Assembly (NCBI GenBank): GCA_947452295.1
Contig: CANGCK010000006.1
Location: 1-64,000, forward strand
Source of the DNA: Sphingobacteriia bacterium
GTDB taxonomy: Bacteria; Bacteroidota; Bacteroidia; Chitinophagales; Chitinophagaceae
Length of the DNA: 64,000 bases
Reading direction: 5' to 3'
The notes below the pieces were generated by a model. That model worked only from the letters and a program-made list of their open reading frames with translations, had not been told where the DNA came from and did not search any database. Below are positions 1 to 8,756 of the stretch, one piece after another; position 1 is the stretch's first letter, and the number at the start of each line of letters is the position of its first letter. Made by a program: the position numbers and the translations under genes.

Positions 1-45
1 GAATGAATTGATTAAAAGTTTGTAACAAACAAACTCAATAAAATT

Positions 46-84
46 AAAAGGGGTAGTCTATATTTAAATAGTGCTACCCCTTTT
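46..84. terminator. Hairpin terminator, likely for the alpha-oxoamine synthase gene
   Basis: An 11-bp perfect inverted repeat (arms 46-56 and 74-84, AAAAGGGGTAG / CTACCCCTTTT) encloses a 17-base loop that can pair further. T-rich sequence follows on both strands, so it could work in either direction. It lies about 100 bases downstream of the minus-strand gene ending at 186. Confidence 0.7.
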
Positions 85-118
85 CGTTATTTTACATTAC
101 GCTAAAGTCGCCGTCTTC

Positions 119-181
119 TTTTTACTTTTTACTTTTTACTTTTTACTTTTTACTTTTTACTTTTTACTTTTTACTTTTTAC
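119..181. repeat. Heptanucleotide tandem repeat, nine copies of TTTTTAC
   Basis: Nine exact head-to-tail copies of the 7-base unit TTTTTAC (GTAAAAA on the minus strand) fill this stretch. They begin 4 bases after the stop codon of the minus-strand gene ending at 186 and precede its terminator hairpin. There are no spacers, so this is a simple-sequence array and not CRISPR. Being outside the reading frame, changes in copy number would alter only the 3' untranslated region. Confidence 0.95.
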
Positions 182-185
182 TTTA

Positions 186-1439
186 TCACCCTGCCATATC
201 AGGAACTGCATCAACCTTGTAAGCACCAGCATCTAATTTAGCCTTTGTTTCACTGAATGCAGTTAATGTTTCTTCAATATCTGCGTCGGTATGTGCCGCC
301 GATGGAATTAATCGATAAATGATATGACCCTTAGGAATTACGGGATACACCACAATAGAGGCAAAAACGTGGTAGTTTTCTCTCAAATCCATTACCATCG
401 CAGTTGCTTCTTCTACGCCACCTTTCATGTAAACAGGAGTAACCGGACTATCCGTTTTTCCAATATCAAAACCCCTATCTTTTAAGCCTTTTTGCAGTTT
501 TAATGCATTACTCCAAAGCTTGTTTTTTAATTCAGGCATGGTGCGCAACATTTCTAACCGCTTCAAGTTTCCTAATACAATTGGCATAGGTAAACTTTTG
601 GCAAATATCTGACTACGAATATTATATCTTATAAAATCAATAATCGCTTTGTCGCCAGCCATGAATGCGCCTATAGATGCCATACTCTTGGCAAAAGTTG
701 AAAAATACAAATCAATATCATCCTGGCAACCTTGCTCCTCTCCAGCACCAGCACCTGTTTTTCCTAAAGTACCAAAACCATGCGCATCATCTACCATTAA
801 TCTAAACTGAAATTTACCCTTCAACGCAGCAATTTCTTTCAATTTACCCTGGTCACCCGCCATTCCAAACACACCCTCAGTTATCACCAATATACCGCCC
901 GCTTTTTGTTTTTCTATTAGTTGAGTAGCACGTACCAATTGCTTTTCACAATCTTCTACATCATTGTGTTTGAATACATAACGATGCCCGGGATGCAAAC
1001 GTAACCCATCTATAATACAAGCATGACTCTCTGCATCATACACAATTATATCATGTCGACCACAGATAGCATCAATTGTACTCATGATGCCTTGATACCC
1101 AAAGTTCATTAGAATAGCATCTTCTTTATGTTCAAAAGCAGCTAACTCACGCTCCAACTGCTCGTGATAATTAGAATTACCACTCATCATTCTTGCACCC
1201 ATCGGATATGCCAACCCAAATTGAGCGGCAGCTTCCGCATCTACTTTTCTTATTTCGGGATGGTTGGCTAATCCTAAATAGTTGTTTAAGCTCCAAACAA
1301 TCATTTCCTTTCCACGGAAATTCATTCTGCTGTTGATTTCACCTTCTAATTTTGGAAAAGCAAAATAACCATGAGCTCTTTCACGATGCTGACCAAGAGG
1401 TCCTGCATTTTTCAATAATTTTTCAAAAATATCTGCCAT
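186..1439 (-). CDS. Alpha-oxoamine synthase family PLP enzyme (serine palmitoyltransferase / KBL / AONS-like)
   Basis: This 417-residue enzyme belongs to the PLP-dependent alpha-oxoamine synthases, which condense an amino acid with an acyl-CoA with loss of CO2. Visible landmarks are the ring-stacking His139 in AESHA, the DDAHGFG motif at 217-223 (cofactor contacts Asp218 and His220) and the Schiff-base lysine Lys251 in FAKSMASIG. A longer reading frame exists, but the start giving MADIFEKLLKNAG fits the family and lies just after a good promoter. No biotin or threonine-catabolism genes are adjacent. In Bacteroidota, members of this type are often serine palmitoyltransferases for sphingolipids or cysteate acyltransferases for sulfonolipids, so a lipid role is plausible. 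Family assignment is secure; the substrate is not. Confidence 0.85.
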   Translation of the reverse strand: MADIFEKLLKNAGPLGQHRERAHGYFAFPKLEGEINSRMNFRGKEMIVWSLNNYLGLANHPEIRKVDAEAAAQFGLAYPMGARMMSGNSNYHEQLERELAAFEHKEDAILMNFGYQGIMSTIDAICGRHDIIVYDAESHACIIDGLRLHPGHRYVFKHNDVEDCEKQLVRATQLIEKQKAGGILVITEGVFGMAGDQGKLKEIAALKGKFQFRLMVDDAHGFGTLGKTGAGAGEEQGCQDDIDLYFSTFAKSMASIGAFMAGDKAIIDFIRYNIRSQIFAKSLPMPIVLGNLKRLEMLRTMPELKNKLWSNALKLQKGLKDRGFDIGKTDSPVTPVYMKGGVEEATAMVMDLRENYHVFASIVVYPVIPKGHIIYRLIPSAAHTDADIEETLTAFSETKAKLDAGAYKVDAVPDMAG

Positions 1440-1469
1440 AATAGTAAGGATTTTATTAAAAAATCGATG

Positions 1470-1500
1470 CGAAATTAAACATAATCCTTCAAAGCACAAA
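1470..1500 (-). promoter_or_regulatory. Bacteroidota-type promoter for the alpha-oxoamine synthase
   Basis: On the minus strand, TTTG (1497-1500) is followed after exactly 19 bases by TAATTTCG (1470-1477). This matches the phylum consensus TTTG-N19-TAnnTTTG with one mismatch. The -7 box lies 30 bases upstream of the start codon at 1439, which supports that start over the longer reading frame. Confidence 0.6.
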
Positions 1501-1547
1501 CGCAATTATTCCCGTAGACGCTTATCTTTATGGCTTAAACATTTATT

Positions 1548-3224
1548 ATGCAAAATCATTCTACCAATCCGTTTCTTAAATGGTTCTTTACGGGTATCAG
1601 TTTTGTACTCTTAACATTTTTTTCTACAGCACAGACGATAACCAAAACGTCAACTATCAACAAATCACCCAAGTTAGTAGTGGGTATTGTAATTGACCAG
1701 ATGCGATGGGACTATTTAACCAGATTTGCACCTATTTTTAAGTCGACCGGTGGTTTTAAAAGAATGATCAATGATGGCTTTAGTTGTAATAATACACAAA
1801 TTGGCTATACACCATCTATTACTGCATGTGGGCATACCTGTATTTATACAGGATCAGTTCCGGCAATTCATGGAATAACTGGAAATGCATGGTGGGACAG
1901 TCAATTAAAACGTTCAGTATATTGCAGTGAGGATAAAACAGTAGAAGGCATTGGGGTAAAAGGTTCCAGCGACGGACAAATGAGCCCTAAAAACATGCTC
2001 ACCACTACCATTTGTGATGAACTTAAATTAGCCACCAATTTTAAAAGCAAAGTAATTGGCATCGCAATAAAAGATAGAGGAGCAATTTTACCTGCCGGCC
2101 ATAGCGCAAATGCAGCCTATTGGTTCGATAGTAAAATGGGCAATTTTATTACTAGTTCTTATTATATGAACCAACTTCCTGCTTGGGTAGTGAAATTTAA
2201 TGACAGAAAACTACCAGACTCTTTATTGAATTTGGGCTGGAATAAAAAACTTGCAGATGAAACTTACTTACAATATGCTACTGCAGATGAAAAAGAATAT
2301 GAAGCTACCCCTTTTGGCAAAGAACAAACTAAAATGCCCTATGTACTCAAAAGAGGCGAAAAAGAAGGCTTTGGAAAATTACCTTCTACACCACATGGAA
2401 ATACATTAACAGTAGAAATGGCAAAATCAGCCATTATAGCCGAAGAAATGGGGAAAGATGATGTTACGGATTTCTTAGCCATCAGCTTCTCTTCTCCCGA
2501 TTATATTGGTCACTCCTTTGGACCAAATTCATGGGAAACGGTAGATGGTTATGTAAGATTGGATGAGGAATTAGGTAGGTTATTTGATTTTTTAGATGCC
2601 TCAATAGGTAAAGGAAAGTACACAGCATTTTTAAGCGCAGATCATGCAGTAGCAAACATTCCAGGCTTTATGAGAGAAAACAAATTGCCTGGCGGTACTA
2701 TGAACGAAAAAAATGTTATCACCGAACTAAATGCAGGTATAAAGAACAATTTTGGCATAGAGAATGCCGTACTTAGTTTATATAACTACCAAGTTCATTT
2801 AGATAAGGATAAAATTGATAGCGTAAAAGCGAATAAAACCAATATAACCAATTGGATTATTCAATATTTACGTAAAAATGAAGCAGTAGCTAACGTTTTT
2901 CCAACTGCCGATATTCTTACTACCCCCATGCCACAAGTTGTAAGAGAAAAATTGGCCAATGGATTTTACTTTAGCCGCAGTGGCGACATTCAAATTGTTT
3001 TAAAACCAGGCTATATAGACGGGGGGGCTACTGGTACCACCCACGGTTTATGGTACCCTTATGACGCGCATATACCATTGCTTTGGTATGGTTTCGGCAT
3101 CAATAAGGGCAGTCTTAATAAAGAAGTGTATATGCATGATATTGCCAGTACGCTTTCCACATTATTACACATTCAAATGCCAAGTGGAAATATAGGAAAA
3201 CCGATAATAGAGGCATTAAAATAA
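1548..3224 (+). CDS. pafA: PafA-type alkaline phosphatase (secreted phosphomonoesterase)
   Basis: This 558-residue exported phosphatase has an N-terminal signal segment (about 12-29, ending TAQ). All residues known from Elizabethkingia PafA can be placed at a near-constant offset: nucleophile Thr92, Asn113, and the Lys175/Arg177 pair in IKDRGAILPAGH. Zinc ligands are Asp50, Asp318, His322, Asp365, His366 and His499. PafA enzymes release phosphate from phosphomonoesters in the periplasm or at the cell surface, and are known for low inhibition by phosphate. The length is close to the family norm (about 546). The gene stands alone between a divergent enzyme gene and an M16 protease; a TATCTTTA box at 1523-1530 may serve as its -7 element. 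Assignment by active-site residues is strong. Confidence 0.92.
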   Translation: MQNHSTNPFLKWFFTGISFVLLTFFSTAQTITKTSTINKSPKLVVGIVIDQMRWDYLTRFAPIFKSTGGFKRMINDGFSCNNTQIGYTPSITACGHTCIYTGSVPAIHGITGNAWWDSQLKRSVYCSEDKTVEGIGVKGSSDGQMSPKNMLTTTICDELKLATNFKSKVIGIAIKDRGAILPAGHSANAAYWFDSKMGNFITSSYYMNQLPAWVVKFNDRKLPDSLLNLGWNKKLADETYLQYATADEKEYEATPFGKEQTKMPYVLKRGEKEGFGKLPSTPHGNTLTVEMAKSAIIAEEMGKDDVTDFLAISFSSPDYIGHSFGPNSWETVDGYVRLDEELGRLFDFLDASIGKGKYTAFLSADHAVANIPGFMRENKLPGGTMNEKNVITELNAGIKNNFGIENAVLSLYNYQVHLDKDKIDSVKANKTNITNWIIQYLRKNEAVANVFPTADILTTPMPQVVREKLANGFYFSRSGDIQIVLKPGYIDGGATGTTHGLWYPYDAHIPLLWYGFGINKGSLNKEVYMHDIASTLSTLLHIQMPSGNIGKPIIEALK

Positions 3225-3347
3225 CCTTATTTATTTTAATTTTTCTACATAATTATAATTTATTACCTTTAAAGACTTTGCTCCCCCTTTAACTAGTATA
3301 CAAATCAATTTATTAACCAAGACTTTAGTCTTAAAACGAATGAACGA

Positions 3348-6155
3348 ATGAAAAGAATTCATTTATTATTGATGGGGTTACTTTTTGTTGCAGCGGCAAC
3401 AGCCCAAATTAAACTGACAGAAAATATTCCATTTGATGCAAAAGTAAAAACTGGGAAATTAGCCAACGGTTTAACCTACTATATCCGACCGAACCAAAAG
3501 CCTGAAAAAAAAGTAGAGCTCCGTTTAGTAATAAATGCCGGATCTATTTTAGAAGATGCCGATCAACAAGGATTGGCACATTTTACTGAACACATGGCAT
3601 TTAATGGAACAAAACATTTTAAAAAAAATGAACTTGTAAGTTTTTTACAGAGTATCGGGGTAGAATTTGGGGCAGACTTAAATGCATATACCGGGTTTGA
3701 TGAAACAGTTTATATATTGCCAATTCCATTAAGCGACACAAGCAATTTCAGAAAAGGATTACTGGTATTGCAAGATTGGGCATCGGGTCTCACATTCGAC
3801 AATAAACAAATAGACGATGAAAGAGCAGTTGTTTTAGAAGAGAGCAGACTAGGTAAAGGTGCCGAAGACAGAATGTTTCGTAAAATTTATCCTAAAGAAT
3901 ATGCAGGTTCCAGATATGCGGAACGATTGCCTATAGGAAAAGATAGCATTATCAAAACATTTAAATACGATGCAGTTAAACGTTTTTATAAAGATTGGTA
4001 CCGCCCCAATTTAATGGCTGTAATTGTGGTAGGTGATATTGATGTAAATCAAACAGAAAAACTTATTCAACAATATTTTAGTGGTTTAAAAAACCCTGTT
4101 AATCCAAGAGTTCGTTTTACAGCTACTGTACCTGCAAGAACCAATACCAATGCAATGGTGGTTACAGATGCTGAAGCCACTAATTTCAGCGTGCAAGTGA
4201 ACTATTCAACTGTTAAAACAGAACCGATGATAACCATTGCTGATTATCGCAAAAAAGGGCTTGTAAGATCTCTTTTTACTGCAATGCTCAATCAACGACT
4301 CAGTGAATTAGCACAAAGCGGCAATCCGCCATATACCTATGCTATGAGCTATTTTGGATCATACGCCCGCAGTCATGAAGCATTTTCTTCTTACATAATG
4401 GCTACTCAAAAAGGTACTGATACTGCATTGAAAGCTGTTTTAACTGAAATCGCCAGAGCAAAACAATTTGGCTTTACTCAAGATGAACTAGAGCGCGTTA
4501 AAAAACAACAATTAGCAGCTACAGAAAAAGCATTCAACAATAAAGACAAAACAGAATCAGCTCAACTCATTGAAGAATATATCAAATATTTCTTAGAACA
4601 AGAACCTAGTCCAGGTATTGAGGCTGAATTCAACTACCAAAAAGAATTATTGCCCGGAATTAAATTAGAAGAAGTAAATGCATTAATCAATGAATTAAAA
4701 AAGAACGAACAAGTATTTGTTGCTGTTCAGGGACCAGAAAAATCAGACATAAAAATTTCAGACGATAAAGGCATCCTTACTTTATTAGATAACGCTAACA
4801 AAACAACAGTTGCAGCTTACACTGAAAAAGCAATTGCAACCAATTTAATAGCCAGCACCCCTACTCCAGGTAAACTTGTAAAAGAATACAAAAACGATTT
4901 ACTAGACTATACAGAACTGGTGTATGCCAATGGAGCAAAAGTTGTCATTAAAAACACCAATTTCAAACAAGACGAAGTTATTTTAAATGGATTCCGAAAA
5001 GGGGGTTTTAATATTTTCCCTGCAGAAGATAAACAAAGCGCCAATTATGCTTCACAAGCCATTCAACAAATGGGAATTGGTGAATTTAGTCCGGTTGATC
5101 TTAAGAAATTTCTAGCCGGAAAAATAGCCAATGCTTCAGTAGGTTTAGGCGCTAACAGCGTTAAAATATCTGGTAATAGCAGTGTAAAGGATATGGAAAC
5201 AATGTTTCAATTGTTATACTTAAATCTAACCGCACCCAGAAAAGACGAATCGCTTTTTAAAGGATGGAAAGACAAACAAAAAGCACAATATCAATTCATG
5301 ATGGCGGATCCTACTTTTGCCTTTATAGATTCTGTTTACAAAACATTATATGCCAAGAATCCATTAGCACCAATTGTTTTACCTACCCCAGATGATTTCG
5401 AAAAAATCAATCTAGACAAATCATTGCAAATTTTCAAAGCGCTTACCAGCGATGCAAATGATTTTAATTTTATTTTAGTAGGTAACGTAGATATTGAAAA
5501 AATCAAACCGCTTTTAGCAACCTACATAGGAAGTTTACCTACAAATGGTAAAAAAGCACAATTTTTTGACAATGGAGTTAGACCTGCAAAAGGAAACCTA
5601 TCTATCAAATTCAGCAAAGGAGCTGAACCTAAAAGCTTTATTTTAAATGTCTATTCTGGTGATGTTACTTATTCTGAAGACCTTGAATTAAAAACAGAAA
5701 TCTTAAACGAGGTATTAAATATTAAAATCACCGAAGAATTAAGAGAAAAAATTGGGGGCATTTATGGAGGTGGTATAAATGGAACAGTTAGCAAATATCC
5801 TTATAATGGGTATTCAATGGGACTACAATTACCTTGTGGACCAGAGAATGTAGATAAATTAACTGCCGCTGCAGATGCAGAAATTGAAAAAATAAAATCA
5901 AATGGACCAACGCAAATTGACTTGGATAAAGTAAAGAAAGCATTATTAGAAAAATATACCACCAATGTGAAAGAAAATCGCTACTGGAGCAATGTTTTAC
6001 AAAATTTGCTTATCAACGAGCTAGACCCCAAAAGACCTCAAAACTATACGCAACTTGTAAATTCAGTTACTTTAGATGACATTAAACAAACCGCTAACTT
6101 GTTATTTGACGGTAAAAATGTACTAAAAGCTGTATTGTACCCTGTAAAAAAGTAG
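3348..6155 (+). CDS. M16 family zinc metallopeptidase (insulinase/pitrilysin-like), exported
   Basis: This 935-residue protein has a signal peptide (MKRIHLLLMG... cleavage near ATAQ, residue 20) followed by two tandem M16 repeats. The first half carries the inverted zinc motif HxxEH as HFTEH (His78, Glu81, His82), with a third ligand candidate Glu158 in DDERAVVLEE. The C-terminal half (about 520-935) has the inactive second-half architecture, including an RxxxxGGxY-type segment (LREKIGGIYGGG). Such periplasmic proteases degrade peptides in the envelope. The gene is monocistronic and ends at a strong bidirectional terminator. Confidence 0.93.
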   Translation: MKRIHLLLMGLLFVAAATAQIKLTENIPFDAKVKTGKLANGLTYYIRPNQKPEKKVELRLVINAGSILEDADQQGLAHFTEHMAFNGTKHFKKNELVSFLQSIGVEFGADLNAYTGFDETVYILPIPLSDTSNFRKGLLVLQDWASGLTFDNKQIDDERAVVLEESRLGKGAEDRMFRKIYPKEYAGSRYAERLPIGKDSIIKTFKYDAVKRFYKDWYRPNLMAVIVVGDIDVNQTEKLIQQYFSGLKNPVNPRVRFTATVPARTNTNAMVVTDAEATNFSVQVNYSTVKTEPMITIADYRKKGLVRSLFTAMLNQRLSELAQSGNPPYTYAMSYFGSYARSHEAFSSYIMATQKGTDTALKAVLTEIARAKQFGFTQDELERVKKQQLAATEKAFNNKDKTESAQLIEEYIKYFLEQEPSPGIEAEFNYQKELLPGIKLEEVNALINELKKNEQVFVAVQGPEKSDIKISDDKGILTLLDNANKTTVAAYTEKAIATNLIASTPTPGKLVKEYKNDLLDYTELVYANGAKVVIKNTNFKQDEVILNGFRKGGFNIFPAEDKQSANYASQAIQQMGIGEFSPVDLKKFLAGKIANASVGLGANSVKISGNSSVKDMETMFQLLYLNLTAPRKDESLFKGWKDKQKAQYQFMMADPTFAFIDSVYKTLYAKNPLAPIVLPTPDDFEKINLDKSLQIFKALTSDANDFNFILVGNVDIEKIKPLLATYIGSLPTNGKKAQFFDNGVRPAKGNLSIKFSKGAEPKSFILNVYSGDVTYSEDLELKTEILNEVLNIKITEELREKIGGIYGGGINGTVSKYPYNGYSMGLQLPCGPENVDKLTAAADAEIEKIKSNGPTQIDLDKVKKALLEKYTTNVKENRYWSNVLQNLLINELDPKRPQNYTQLVNSVTLDDIKQTANLLFDGKNVLKAVLYPVKK

Positions 6156-6159
6156 GGGT

Positions 6160-6211
6160 AAAACGCATAAAAAAAGGCTGCAAATATTTGCAGCCTTTTT
6201 TTATGCGTTTT
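6160..6211. terminator. Bidirectional terminator, 25-bp perfect stem
   Basis: Arms 6160-6184 and 6187-6211 are perfect reverse complements of 25 bases with only TA between them. The core GGCTGCAAA/TTTGCAGCC is flanked by A7/T7 tracts, so a U-run follows the hairpin in both directions. It sits between the convergent M16 protease and BNR-protein genes and can serve both. Confidence 0.93.
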
Positions 6212-6226
6212 AAATTAACATAAACC

Positions 6227-8719
6227 CTAGGGTTGTTTTTCACCCTTTAAAACTGATTGAAGATCCTTTAAAGGAGCTACATAAAGACTTCTGCCGTGCG
6301 TTCCCAAGATAATTTCATTATCGCGTGGATGTATCACAATGTCATGAACAGGTACACTATAAGGCAACCCTTTGTTCCACATCATACTGGTATTACCGCC
6401 ATCCACAGATACATAAATTCCTCCATCTGTACCAATATATAAAACATTTTCATGGTTAATATCTTCTTTGATTACATTAACCGGTTCAGCTGGTAAATCT
6501 GTACAAATTGGGGTCCAAGTTGCGCCAAAATCATTACTCACATATACATATGGCAAAAAGTGATCATTGCGGTAGCCATTTAAACTTGCGTATACTCTAC
6601 CTTCTTTAAAAGCACTTGCAACTACCCTACTTACATACATTCCTTTAGGTAACTTCGTAGCAACATTTGTCCAAGTATAGCCACCGTCTTTGGTTAATTG
6701 AATATTACCATCATCAGACCCAACATAAATTAATCCAAAATGCAAAGGACTTTCACTTATAGTACTTAAAGTACCAAAAGGAACGTCACCCTGGGAAGGA
6801 TTAGTCGTTAAATCGGTACTTAATGTTATTAAACTATCTCCTTTACTAAATGAACGATGAAATTTATTGCTACCATAGTAAAAAACATCTTGGTTATGAC
6901 GGCTTACTAAAATAGGCGTTTGCCAATTATATCGCAACGCAGGCTCTCCTAAATCTCTTGAAGGACGCACCATTTTCCTTTCTTTAGTAGAAAGGTTTAA
7001 TCGAGTATAAAATCCAAACTGAGATCCACTGTATACAGTTTTATTATCTCTCCAATCTACCTGTACTTGCATTCCATCACCCCCGCCAATATTTTTATAC
7101 GGATTTTCACCATTGTCATACCACCTGAAATTTTCTACAGTATTACTAGGCGCGTACCAAGTACCATTGTCTTGTAATCCGCCATACACATTATAAGGCT
7201 TAGCCATATCAACTGCAACATTGTAATATTGTCCAACAGGTGGCGTATTGGCTTTAAACCAATGGGCACCATCATCATAAGATATATTTAACCCACCATC
7301 ATTACCATTAATAATATGTTGATCTTTATTGGGATCGATCCAAACAACATGATGGTCGGAATGAACATTATCACCATCAATAGATTTGAAATTTTTACCG
7401 CCATCTGTACTCATCATCAAATCTACCCCAGTAAGAAACACTTTGTTTTCATTGGCAGGACTAACAAATACTTTACCAAAATAATAACCATACGTGCTAT
7501 AAATTGGTATTGCAGATTGATTGGTCTTATGCCATGTTTTACCAGCATCATCACTACGGTATAATTCGCAACCAATAATAGGCGTTTCAAACAAAGCGGT
7601 ATTTGCATCAAACAAATAATCCCAAATAGCAGTAGGTAAAATTTTATTTGAACGAACCAGCTCTTTAACATTGGTTGCATTGTATTTAGCAGGCAATCCA
7701 TTTCTTGGAGAACTAATAAATGCATTTAACTTTTGATCATTCAAAGCCAAAAATTGCTCTTTTGTTATTGCTTTGAAATCACGCAACACATACTTAGAAG
7801 TGTCCTGCTGTTTTTTTACAGCTGTATCTGGCTGATGTGCATTATTATCTACAACTGCATATATGATTGATGGATTTTTAGCATATACTGCCAACCCAAT
7901 TCTTCCGACACCTTCACCAGAAGGAAAACCACTGGTTGGGGTACTAATTAATTGCCAGCTATCACCACCATTGGTACTTTTATAAATACCACTTGTTTTC
8001 CCACACTCCTCAAAGTTAGCTGCTGTCCTCGTTCTATACCACATTGCCGCATATAATTCAGATGGATTTTGACTATTGATATCCATTTCAATTCCCCCTG
8101 TATTTTCATCAACATACAATGTTTGCTTCCAAGATTTTCCTCCATCGATCGTTTTATAAATGCCCCTTTCTTTATTAGGAGAATATAAATGGCCTAATGC
8201 TGCTACAAATGCAATATTAGGATCCGAAGGGTGTAACTGAATTTTTCCAATATGATGGCTTTCGGGCAATCCCAAATATTCCCAGTTTTTACCTTTATCC
8301 GATGACTTATAAACGCCCATACCAGCATATGAAGATCTACTACTGTTTACTTCTCCGGTACCAACCCATATAATACCACTTGACCAGTTTACAGCAATAT
8401 CCCCAATAGTAATAATATCGGTTGAATCAAATATTGGTTTAAAACTTTGACCATTGTTTACAGTATGCCACAAGCCACCTGTAGCATATGCTACATAAAA
8501 TTCTGTAGGGTCTACCGGATTTACTTCTACGTCAACCACTCGTCCACTCATTACACTAGGTCCAATATTTTTAAAGGAGACTTTGTTTAGTGGAGATTGC
8601 TTACTTAACTTTTTTCTTAGCTCAACAGACTTCAACCTTTCGGCAGCTGGAGTTGGTTTTATTTGTGCTGCTAATTGAAAGCACAAAAGAATTAACAAAA
8701 TAGTCGATAGTTTTTTCAT
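6227..8719 (-). CDS. Exported BNR/Asp-box beta-propeller protein (VPS10/sortilin-like repeats)
   Basis: This 830-residue secreted protein starts with a signal peptide (MKKLSTILLILLCFQLAAQ). A longer reading frame exists, but the start at 8719 gives a clean signal sequence. At least eight Asp-box motifs of the form S/T-x-D-x-G-x-x-W recur along the chain, for example SSDKGKNW, TIDGGKSW, STNGGDSW, SDDAGKTW, TKDGGYTW and SNDFGATW, indicating one or two beta-propellers. Members are often labelled glycosyl hydrolase or WD40-like, but I see no sialidase FRIP motif or catalytic set, so enzymatic activity is unproven. It is divergent from the MORN-like gene with only 37 bases between their starts. 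Confidence 0.85.
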   Translation of the reverse strand: MKKLSTILLILLCFQLAAQIKPTPAAERLKSVELRKKLSKQSPLNKVSFKNIGPSVMSGRVVDVEVNPVDPTEFYVAYATGGLWHTVNNGQSFKPIFDSTDIITIGDIAVNWSSGIIWVGTGEVNSSRSSYAGMGVYKSSDKGKNWEYLGLPESHHIGKIQLHPSDPNIAFVAALGHLYSPNKERGIYKTIDGGKSWKQTLYVDENTGGIEMDINSQNPSELYAAMWYRTRTAANFEECGKTSGIYKSTNGGDSWQLISTPTSGFPSGEGVGRIGLAVYAKNPSIIYAVVDNNAHQPDTAVKKQQDTSKYVLRDFKAITKEQFLALNDQKLNAFISSPRNGLPAKYNATNVKELVRSNKILPTAIWDYLFDANTALFETPIIGCELYRSDDAGKTWHKTNQSAIPIYSTYGYYFGKVFVSPANENKVFLTGVDLMMSTDGGKNFKSIDGDNVHSDHHVVWIDPNKDQHIINGNDGGLNISYDDGAHWFKANTPPVGQYYNVAVDMAKPYNVYGGLQDNGTWYAPSNTVENFRWYDNGENPYKNIGGGDGMQVQVDWRDNKTVYSGSQFGFYTRLNLSTKERKMVRPSRDLGEPALRYNWQTPILVSRHNQDVFYYGSNKFHRSFSKGDSLITLSTDLTTNPSQGDVPFGTLSTISESPLHFGLIYVGSDDGNIQLTKDGGYTWTNVATKLPKGMYVSRVVASAFKEGRVYASLNGYRNDHFLPYVYVSNDFGATWTPICTDLPAEPVNVIKEDINHENVLYIGTDGGIYVSVDGGNTSMMWNKGLPYSVPVHDIVIHPRDNEIILGTHGRSLYVAPLKDLQSVLKGEKQP

Positions 8720-8756
8720 TACAGTTGTGTATTTTAGGTACTCGAATGTAAGTATT

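Noticed and set aside
119..181. Repeat array as a possible CRISPR
   Set aside because: Units are seven bases with no spacers and no cas genes anywhere in the window.
7316..8145. Open frames on both strands inside the BNR-protein gene
   Set aside because: They are antisense or out-of-frame shadows of a gene with a full signal peptide and repeat structure, and have no recognisable domains.
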